Source: Paramarasmius palmivorus | Taxonomy: Eukaryota; Basidiomycota; Agaricomycetes; Agaricales; Marasmiaceae | DNA length: 54,359 bases | Assembly (NCBI GenBank): GCA_037176845.1 | Contig: JAYKXP010000230.1 | Span: forward strand, 1 to 54,359 | Reading direction: 5' to 3' | Part shown: piece by piece, positions 47,161 to 53,801 of the stretch | Position numbering within the stretch: the first letter of the stretch is position 1 | Layout of the letters: every line of letters begins with the position of its first letter | Program-made: the position numbers and the translations under genes | Notes under the pieces: model-generated | The model's input: only the letters and a program-made list of their open reading frames with translations | Database searches by the model: none | What the model was told of the DNA's origin: nothing

Positions 47161-47823
47161 CATTCCGTCGTCGGCGACGATGGTGGAAGGAAAGGAAAAG
47201 AATGGATGTGACGTGATAGGTCACATCCTGAGCATGTGAACAAACCCGTTCGTCTAAGACGTGCGGCACGGGTTGTTTCCGGATCCTTGGGCGCTTTGTA
47301 TCGAAAACTATTGGATATGAAGCGCTGGTCTGCTAGTGGGCGCTTCAATAATTTTCGATACAAAGCGCTCGTGCCTAGGCCAGCGCCTTTTAACTGTTAA
47401 CCGCCGCCGCGTTCCTCTACCTTAATAGAGGAACAGCTGAACGTCTACCTTAATAGATCGTTCACGGCGTCGATTTGGAGGAGGGGTGCGGCACTGTCGA
47501 GTTCTTGGGTTATTCATCCATGATCGGTTGGATTTGGCTGCGTTCGGGGAAGGAGAGGATGGCGTAAGGGGTTCTTGATAGAAATGAGTGCTCTGTAACG
47601 GCAAAAAGATGAGTCAGAAAACGAAAAAGAAATTGAACAATTAGCTGACGCACCTTGACCTTGTTAATCCTACATGTTCCTGCTTTCTTCTGCGCTCACG
47701 ATTCTCCGTATACCCGCGTATGTAGTTCTGAAAGTGAATATTAGTGATGGAAGGGAGAAAAGAAAAGAAAACCTTACCTGTTGTCCTTCGTCGACGACGG
47801 GAGGTGGTGGTAAGAGGCTAAGA

Positions 47824-47851
47824 GAGGATGTGACTGTTACGTCACATCCTC
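47824..47851. repeat. Hairpin (i) paralogue, 11-bp perfect arms
   Basis: GAGGATGTGAC - TGTTAC - GTCACATCCTC. Compare GAGGACTGTGAC.. at 43,867. Others: 47,204-47,228 and, with one mismatch, near 47,890. Confidence 0.97.
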
Positions 47852-48055
47852 GTTGCATCGTCGACGACGATGGTGAAGGGAGACGAAAAGAAGGGTTGTG
47901 ACGTGATAGTCACACCCTTCTTTTTGTCTCCGTTCTTCGTCGTAGACGAAGATGGACGCTGAGCGCCCTGTGGCAGTGAACCTGCTCCGTCCCACGCTTT
48001 TGCCGAGCGTGGGACGGAACAGGTTCACTGCCACAGGGCGCTTAGCTGCATCCAT
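47837..48055 (-). pseudogene. Array module exon 1, second minus copy
   Basis: A 72-codon open frame, MDAAKRPVAVNLFRPTLGKS then VGRSRFTATGRS, SIFVYDE. It is homologous to 42,280-42,675 in the same frame. It passes through the 37-bp hairpin without a stop. Confidence 0.4.
47962..48042. repeat. Hairpin, 37-nt arms, one mismatch
   Basis: Left arm 47962-47998, 7-nt loop, right arm 48006-48042. It is the longest stem in the window. Against 42,536-42,600, inner stem bases differ on both arms (CCGTCCC/GGGACGG against CCCTCTC/GAGAGGG). Confidence 0.97.
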
Positions 48056-48076
48056 TCGTCGTTGACGAATGGATGC
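48048..48076. repeat. Hairpin, 13-bp perfect arms
   Basis: GCATCCATTCGTC - GTT - GACGAATGGATGC. The paralogue at 50,426-50,454 has GCATCTATTCGTC / GACGAATAGATGC, a C:G to T:A pair change. Confidence 0.97.
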
Positions 48077-48464
48077 AGGCTGAGCGCTGGCAGTGGGACA
48101 TTTTTACTCGAGCCTGATGGAAATCATCAGACTCGAGTAAAAATACGAAAGTATTCGGTCACCTCGTCGTAGACGAAGAATGGCGAGGACCGAAACAAGA
48201 TAAACCTTGAGGCCTTGAGGTTGTCGTGGTATCGTTATACCTTGATAGAGCGTGCGCGGCGTCGACGTAGAGGATGTAGGTGGCTTCAGTCCACATGAAA
48301 AGTATCATATCTAAATATATAAAAGTATTGTATATTAGTCGTAGAAAATGAAAAGAAGAGAAGAGAAGACCTACCGTAAGCGTGGTTGCAGGGCATAGTA
48401 GTGGTGAGAAGGAAAGAGCGGGTGTGATACAAAGTCACACCTGCGGTAAGGTTAACGGCGACAG

Positions 48465-48496
48465 AGGGACTCCAGAGTAGTAGCTCTGGAGTCCCT
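48465..48496. repeat. Hairpin, 13-bp perfect arms
   Basis: AGGGACTCCAGAG - 6 nt - CTCTGGAGTCCCT. Confidence 0.95.
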
Positions 48497-48497
48497 A

Positions 48498-48528
48498 GTG
48501 CAGCATTCGTTAAGGCCGAATGCTGCAC
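48498..48528. repeat. Hairpin, 12-bp perfect arms
   Basis: GTGCAGCATTCG - 7 nt - CGAATGCTGCAC. Directly followed by TCAGTGTAC/GTACACTGA at 48,531-48,555, so three hairpins abut. Confidence 0.95.
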
Positions 48529-49302
48529 ATTCAGTGTACAACTTAAGTACACTGACGGCGCTCACGCGCTCGTGTCCACCTACCCAACACACAGACATTC
48601 TAATAGCGTCTGGAACGCGAGAACGACGAAAGCGACGTCCTCTGTGTACCCAGACGCTAAGTGTGTGCTGGGTGGTGTTGGGAAAGGTGTAGGAAAGGGA
48701 GGTGGTAGAGAAGGCGGCGGTGAGAAAAAGGAAGGCATCGGCGAGCGTAGCCGATGCCATATTCTGAACTCCATGCACCAGAACACCTTGTATTGATACT
48801 TGGTGTGTCTGGTGCGGGTGTGATATGGCGGAATGGGCAGAGGTGGCGGAGACGAAGCATCAGCGATTTACGCTGATGCCAGAGTCGAACCTTGCCACTC
48901 AAAGAACACCAGGACGAGTATCCTGATGTCTTTGAGCGTTGATGCTGGAGCGGGGGAGATGTATCCGGTGTTGACGGACATGCGCGGTCATCCGCGATCG
49001 TTTGCGTTGAGTTGGAGGCGGGAATGGTGTCGTGGATGCTGGCGGGGTTCTTGGTGCTAGACGGGCGCTGTGATGGAGAGGATAGCATTCAGGAAAATAA
49101 CAAAAATTAAAAGGTTAGTTCACGCACCTTGACTTTGCTATTCCCCTTTCCTCCCTGTTTCTCCTGCGCTCGGTATCCGCCCTGTATGTATGTAGATAGA
49201 TCTAAAAAATAAATGTTAGTTGTGGAAGGATAATAGGAAAAGAAAAAACTTACTTGTTGTTCCTCGTCGACGATGGATAGTGGTGGTAAGAGAGTGAGAG
49301 GT

Positions 49303-49325
49303 GATGTGACGGTAACCGTCACATC
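49303..49325. repeat. Hairpin (i) paralogue, 11-bp perfect arms
   Basis: GATGTGACGGT - A - ACCGTCACATC. Confidence 0.97.
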
Positions 49326-49337
49326 CGCGGAAACGAA

Positions 49338-49374
49338 TTGTAACCCTAATGGTTTCAAACCATTAGGGTTACAA
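49338..49374. repeat. Hairpin (ii) paralogue, 18-bp perfect arms
   Basis: TTGTAACCCTAATGGTTT - C - AAACCATTAGGGTTACAA. Confidence 0.97.
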
Positions 49375-49399
49375 CTGGTTTCGCCGGCCAGACCGGCAT

Positions 49400-49437
49400 A
49401 GAGAGGCAGCGTGAGCCTTTTCTCACGCTGCCTCTCT
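49400..49437. repeat. Hairpin (iv) paralogue, 16-bp perfect arms
   Basis: AGAGAGGCAGCGTGAG - 6 nt - CTCACGCTGCCTCTCT. Confidence 0.97.
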
Positions 49438-49528
49438 TGCTCTTCAACCACCACCATCGACGACGATTGCAGCAAAGGTATAGTTTTGTTTCCTTTCTTT
49501 TATATATCTTGTCTAACTTATTTTATAG

Positions 49529-50216
49529 GAGTATCTTACTATCTATTGGGAGATGGAAGAAACGACAGAGAAGGAGGGACAGCAGTTGAGGCAGCGGGTA
49601 AAAGGTGCGCAATCATCGTTTTTGTTTTTTTTTGCGTTTTCTTATTCCAGTTTCTCTATCACAGGATATATCTTATCTTTTTCAATATTACTTAGACCTT
49701 TCATACACCCCGCCACTCGCCGACACCAACCAGCTCCTAGAAGATTCGTCAAGGACCGCCGTCGTCGCTCGAACATCCGGAGATCCAACACACCCCAGCC
49801 TACGCTCAACGAACGACCTCAAGGCTATCCAGACTTGGCGTCTGGGTGTCTTTATGGTCGTTCGGTATGCCCATGACGCCGATGTGCATCGTCGGCGTCA
49901 TTCCGACCATCATTCACCCCCTTCACCCCTTTCCCCTTCACCACCAAGAGCTCGACATCCAAAGGCTAGTCTAGCCTCTGGCTACGTGCAGAGTGGCGAG
50001 TGCGTCACTCTTGTAGTGCCAGAGGCTATTACGAAGCCTCTGGATTCAGGTGAAGGGTACGAAGGCACGATATGGCCTACATACCATACCCCGACCCCAA
50101 CACCCCATCACCGTCGTCTTCGCCGAACTCGAGAACCGCTTTACAATAAGCCGGGGTTCCTCGAGCGGTGGCGCTACCATGAAGCGTATGTGACCTGTTG
50201 TCACATACGTTCTTGA
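49529..50216 (+). pseudogene. Array module copy, mini-exon plus long exon 3
   Basis: Mini-exon 49529-49604 (EYLTIYWEMEETTEKEGQQL) sits between a TTATAG acceptor and a GTGCGC donor. Exon 3, after TATCACAG, is open to 50,216 and reads TPPLADTNQLLEDSS, then SLASGYVQSGECVTLVVPEA. It aligns with the 50,915-51,317 exon. The phase across the second intron does not fit without a stop, so splicing may be disrupted. Confidence 0.45.
50185..50209. repeat. Hairpin (i) paralogue, 10-bp perfect arms
   Basis: CGTATGTGAC - CTGTT - GTCACATACG. Confidence 0.97.
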
Positions 50217-50242
50217 TGGCTGTTGTGCAGCGGCAAGGAGCA

Positions 50243-50268
50243 AACCATTCGTCACAGACGAATGGTTT
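50243..50268. repeat. Core hairpin, perfect arms
   Basis: AAACCATTCGTC - ACA - GACGAATGGTTT (left arm 50242-50253, right arm 50257-50268). Neighbouring hairpins: TTGCACCTGAG/CTCAGGTGCAA (50,285-50,314), CAACATTCGTC/GACGAATGTTG (50,320-50,344) and CCTTCGTC/GACGAAGG (50,357-50,375). Confidence 0.95.
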
Positions 50269-50349
50269 CTCCTGACCATACCTATTGCACCTGAGCTTGT
50301 ATACTCAGGTGCAAATCTGCAACATTCGTCATAGACGAATGTTGTTGCA

Positions 50350-51317
50350 ATGCACACCTTCGTCATAGACGAAGGCTTGATTAGTTATTCCTGTGGCAGT
50401 GAATCTGCCACAGGGTGCTCACCCTGCATCTATTCGTCTTTGACGAATAGATGCGTTCTCGTTCCCGAGTCTAGCACGCTAGACTCGGGTAATGGAGCCA
50501 TTCATCGCAGCGTCGACGAAGCTGCGATGAATGGTTCCATACTCGAGGGCAAGTGTACTTGGTACATTTACCCTCGAGTACCCAACCTCATCCCTTCGTC
50601 GCAGACAAAGGGATGTGACCTGGGTTTGCCGGTTAGACCGGCATTGAGGCCGCGTGAGGCCTTTTCTCACGCGGCCTCTCTTATCCTCTTACCACCACCA
50701 TCGTCTTCGACGACGATCACGCAAGGTACTTTCTACCTTTCTTTATTTTTTCAACATTCACTAACTCTCATTTACTATCACAGATGTACTTCCCAGAGTA
50801 GGAGAAGGTGCGAACGTCGAGGAAAAAGGGAAAACGGAAAAGATAGAAGGTACAAGGTGCGTGCCAGTAACCTTTTTCCTACCGTTATTCTTACCTTTAA
50901 TTTCCTTACGACAGGTTATATTTCGTCTGTTTCATCTTTCCTCGCATTCCCTTTGCCGCCGCCGACGATTTCTCGATGGAAGACCGCACAACAATGCCGA
51001 AGACCCGAAGAAGACAGTCCAACGCGCAAACCGCCTTCCTCCACCCCAATGACCGGCCCGACACCCACATACTCAAATCAAACCAAGGTTTCTTTCGTCA
51101 CAGACGTCGTATACGCTACCTAGAAGTATCTTGGCGTTATCACCACCTCAATATCGCGGATCCCGCCCCATATCCCCTTGCCCACCCCTACACCCAGTAT
51201 TCCAGCCCCTCCTTAGCCTCTGGATACGCACGGAGGGATGAATTCATCCCTCCCGTAGTACCAGAGGCTATTTCGAGGCTTCTGGACTACGGTTGCGGTA
51301 ACGGAAAAAACACCTAG
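50350..51317 (+). CDS. Palindrome-built protein, intact three-exon array gene
   Basis: Exons 50350-50725, 50784-50856 and 50915-51317 add up to 852 nt (283 residues) with matching phases and GT-AG introns. The ATG at 50350 is the first after an in-frame TAG at 50,332. Exon 1 is translated straight through about nine hairpins, for example SGSESATG.., CIYSSLTNRC, VPESSTLDSGNG, IHRSVDEAAMNGS, IPSSQTKG and RPREAFSHAASL. The mini-exon reads VGEGANVEEKGKTEKIEGTR. Exon 3 reads FAAADDFSMEDRTTMPKTRR, and later SLASGYARRDEFIPPVVPEA then ISRLLDYG. No signal peptide, membrane segment or known domain is seen; the C-terminal half is basic. Other array copies share these peptides in part but have frameshifts. 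Function is unknown. Expression is untested, and the gene model rests on splice phase and between-copy conservation. Confidence 0.5.
50390..50414. repeat. Hairpin, 10-bp arms, shortened form of the 37-nt stem
   Basis: CCTGTGGCAG - TGAAT - CTGCCACAGG. It equals the outer part of the 47,962-48,042 stem with the inner part removed, and is still a perfect palindrome. Confidence 0.95.
50426..50454. repeat. Hairpin, 13-bp perfect arms
   Basis: GCATCTATTCGTC - TTT - GACGAATAGATGC. Lies in exon 1 and encodes CIYSSLTNRC. Confidence 0.97.
50464..50489. repeat. Hairpin, 12-bp perfect arms
   Basis: CCCGAGTCTAGC - AC - GCTAGACTCGGG. An identical copy lies at 51,484-51,509, and a decayed one near 53,826. 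Confidence 0.97.
50494..50538. repeat. Hairpin, 18-nt arms, one G:T
   Basis: GGAGCCATTCATCGCAGC - 9 nt - GCTGCGATGAATGGTTCC. The paralogue at 51,514-51,552 pairs perfectly over 15 bp. Confidence 0.95.
50540..50580. repeat. Hairpin (v) paralogue, 19-nt arms, two mismatches
   Basis: TACTCGAGGGCAAGTGTAC paired with GTACATTTACCCTCGAGTA. The same sequence recurs near 53,906-53,945. Confidence 0.95.
50646..50678. repeat. Hairpin (iv) paralogue, 13-bp perfect arms
   Basis: GAGGCCGCGTGAG - 7 nt - CTCACGCGGCCTC. The A:T pair of the 43,976 form is a C:G pair here. Confidence 0.97.
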
Positions 51318-51513
51318 CCCATTGCTGTATCGTCGTCGACGACTACTGCCGGGATAGTTCCATACCCGAGGACATTCGTTTGTCCTCACGGTATACTCAT
51401 CCTTGTGTACCCAAGTCCCAACCCTTCGTCCACGACGAAGGCTTGACGAGGGCGAAACCTGGGTTGGATCTACCTACGGTCTTCCCGAGTCTAGCACGCT
51501 AGACTCGGGTAAT

Positions 51514-51552
51514 GGAACCATTCATCGCCGACGTAGAGCGATGAATGGTTCC
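51514..51552. repeat. Hairpin, 15-bp perfect arms
   Basis: GGAACCATTCATCGC - 9 nt - GCGATGAATGGTTCC. Confidence 0.97.
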
Positions 51553-51554
51553 GC

Positions 51555-51594
51555 TACCCGAGGATAAGTGTAGCCATACACTTATCCTCGGGTA
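51555..51594. repeat. Hairpin (v) paralogue, 18-bp perfect arms
   Basis: TACCCGAGGAT..GTGTA - GCCA - TACAC..ATCCTCGGGTA. Confidence 0.97.
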
Positions 51595-51665
51595 TCCAGG
51601 TCACGTCCCTTCGTCGTGGACAAAGGGACGTGACAATGGGTTGGCCGGTGAGACCGGCATTGAGA

Positions 51666-51693
51666 GACAGCGTGAGTCATTTCTCACGCTGTC
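51666..51693. repeat. Hairpin (iv) paralogue, 11-bp perfect arms
   Basis: GACAGCGTGAG - TCATTT - CTCACGCTGTC. The second base pair is A:T instead of the G:C of GGCAGCG/CGCTGCC. Confidence 0.97.
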
Positions 51694-52169
51694 CCTCTTG
51701 ACCTCTTACCACCATCGTCTCCGACGATGGCAGCCAAGGTAAGGATCCCTTCCTTTCTTTCCATTTTCTTTGCTAACTTATGTCGATAGGAATATGTATT
51801 GGGACTTGAAGAGGGGATGTGCGTCGAGGAAAGAGGTAGAATGGTCGAGGTAATAGGCGCAAGGTGCGTAGCCGTCATCTTTTTTTCTTGCGTCATCTTA
51901 CCTTGAATTTCTCTTCGACAGGCTATCTTTCCATTTGGTTCACCCCGTCGCCGCCCACTTTCCTATTAGAAGACCGTACATACAGTCGGAAGACCCGAAG
52001 ACATATCGACACCCTTCACCGCGATCGAGCAACCGACTTCACCGCCTACCCATAACCACTCCCCTGCATCATTCCCCACGTATGCAAGACATCCTCTAGC
52101 CTCTGGAGACGTGCATAGTGGCGAATTCGCCGTTTTTGTCGTGCCAGAGGCTATCCGTGAGCTTCTGTA

Positions 52170-52740
52170 GGCGGGTTCAGCGCCAACTGTCAGCATGGAC
52201 GATGTCTGGCGTTTACGCGGACATCGATGTTGTGTTCTGGATGCTTGAACTCTCCAGTACCGTTGTTTTGGGTCTTCGTGCGTCGCTGTTACCTTTACGA
52301 CGGCTCAAAGGTACATTTTCTTCTTTGATTCTTTCAAGCAAGTAGTGATATTTATCTTCTAGACTACACTACACTTTAGAGAGTACAAGGGATGATAAAG
52401 GAAAATGAACTTGGTCAGGGCTGAAGGTACGTACCACATCTCTTCTTTTTCGTCAGTTCTGCTTACAATGATGCCCATCCCAGCGCTTCTCCTATCCCAA
52501 TAGTTTCGTTTAACGCTGTGGCAGTTGTTCAAGGTACCGGTTTTCTCGTTTCTAGAAAGCTATCACTGACGCATTACCTTAGCCTACTCATGAAGCCAAC
52601 GGTACGAGTACATGGGGAGATCGGCAAGGATGGAATGGGCCGTACAAGGTGCGTGTGCAGTTTACTTGTTTTACTTGTTCTATTAATAAGGTACTCCTCT
52701 TGCGAATATAGCTTCTCAAACGCCGCAATGACCTCCCCAA
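52170..52740 (+). other. Diverged array spacer with mini-exon-like pieces
   Basis: Few hairpins here. Two short exons sit between splice-like sites: about 52,365-52,426 (TTCTAG acceptor, GAAG|GTACGT donor) and 52583-52648 (CCTTAG acceptor, CAAG|GTGCGT donor). The second matches the mini-exon donor context only. No open frame of length. Confidence 0.4.
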
Positions 52741-52852
52741 CACGTTCGCCACATCGAATTCACCACATCGAATTCGCCGCTGCCTATCATTCATACTCAC
52801 CGCCACCTCCCACATCTATCGTAGCATCGACGAAGCTACGATGACTAGTTCC

Positions 52853-52888
52853 ACTCAAGGATAAGTGCGGTTACACTTATCCTTGAGT
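52853..52888. repeat. Hairpin (v) paralogue, 15-bp perfect arms
   Basis: ACTCAAGGATAAGTG - CGGTTA - CACTTATCCTTGAGT. Confidence 0.97.
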
Positions 52889-53131
52889 ACCCAAGCTGCA
52901 TCCCTTCGTCGTGGACAAAGGGATGACTTGGGTTTGCCGGTCAGAGAGGCAGAGAGGCAGCGCGGGTCTGTTCTCACGCTGTCGCTCTTGCACTCCAACC
53001 CCCATCACCATCGTCCGCGACGAAACCAAGAAACCAAGGTGTAAAAGGTCAGTTCTTTTTTACTCTTCTTTTATCTATCAATACTTACTTATTAACAAGG
53101 TACTAACCCAACGTCTACGACGACCATTGAA

Positions 53132-53800
53132 GTGACAGGACTTAGTTTAGCCGGTCTGACCGGCATTCAGAGGCAGCGTGAGGTCTTTTCTCACGCTGCC
53201 TCTCTTGTCATTCAACCACCATCATCGTCTACGACGATGGCACCTAGGTACGTTTCCCTTTCTTTCTTCCTTTTGTCATCTCTTACTTTCTATCTAGGGC
53301 TATTTACTGAGACCAGGGGATTGGTTGAGCGTCGGGGAAGAAGGCAGAACGATCGGGGTATGGGGCGCAAGGTGCGTAGTCGTCGTCTTTTGTTCTTCCG
53401 TTTTCTTAGTTTGGTTTCTTGTTTGCAGGTCATTCTTTCTATATAGCGCCTACATCCCGATACCCACCACTACCAACGCGTGTCAAGAAACACCCAACCA
53501 TATCCAATATCCAACATCCACATCTCCAAAGCCCGCGGACACCTAAAAGAGCTTCAAGAAACAATCCCAGACCTACCTCAAGTCGTTTTCCAGTAGCATT
53601 TTGGGTCGTTGGGTATGACTACTACGTCGGCGACGAATGCTAGCACCGCCGGTGCCTCAATCTCGCAAACGCCATCCTTCATACCCCTTTCCCCCTATCT
53701 ACGACTCCAAGTCAACATTACAGGCAGTACTTAGCGTCTGGGTATGAACACCACAATGTTTTCATTGTTCGTGTAGTCCCAGACGCTACGGGAAAGCCTG
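53132..53800 (+). pseudogene. Array module copy
   Basis: The exon 1 end reads LAGLTGIQRQREVFSHAASL then QPPSSSTTMAP. Mini-exon 53298-53371 reads GYLLRPGDWLSVGEEGRTIG. Exon 3 starts at about 53,430 and stops at 53,546. A TAGCGTCTGGG/CCCAGACGCTA palindrome near 53,731-53,789 replaces the GCCTCTGG/CCAGAGGC form, with both arms changed. Confidence 0.45.
53169..53203. repeat. Hairpin (iv) paralogue, 14-bp perfect arms
   Basis: AGAGGCAGCGTGAG - 7 nt - CTCACGCTGCCTCT. Confidence 0.97.
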
Positions 53801-53801
53801 G

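Larger units (their letters stand above)
51545..52160 (+). pseudogene. Array module copy, frame broken
   Basis: Exon 1 reads PEDKCSHTLILGYPGHVPSS then WTKG, aligned to LEGKCTWYIYPRVPNLIPSS of the intact copy. It then shifts frame at a hairpin of different length. Mini-exon 51790-51863 reads EYVLGLEEGMCVEERGRMVE. Exon 3 reads LLEDRTYSRKTRR and, in another frame, LASGDVHSGEFAVFVVPEA ending near 52,170. Several shifts coincide with changes in loop or spacer length. Confidence 0.5.

Noticed and set aside
49260..49480. tRNA or structured rRNA in the hairpin clusters
   Set aside because: No cloverleaf with A/B boxes or conserved rRNA segments was found by eye.
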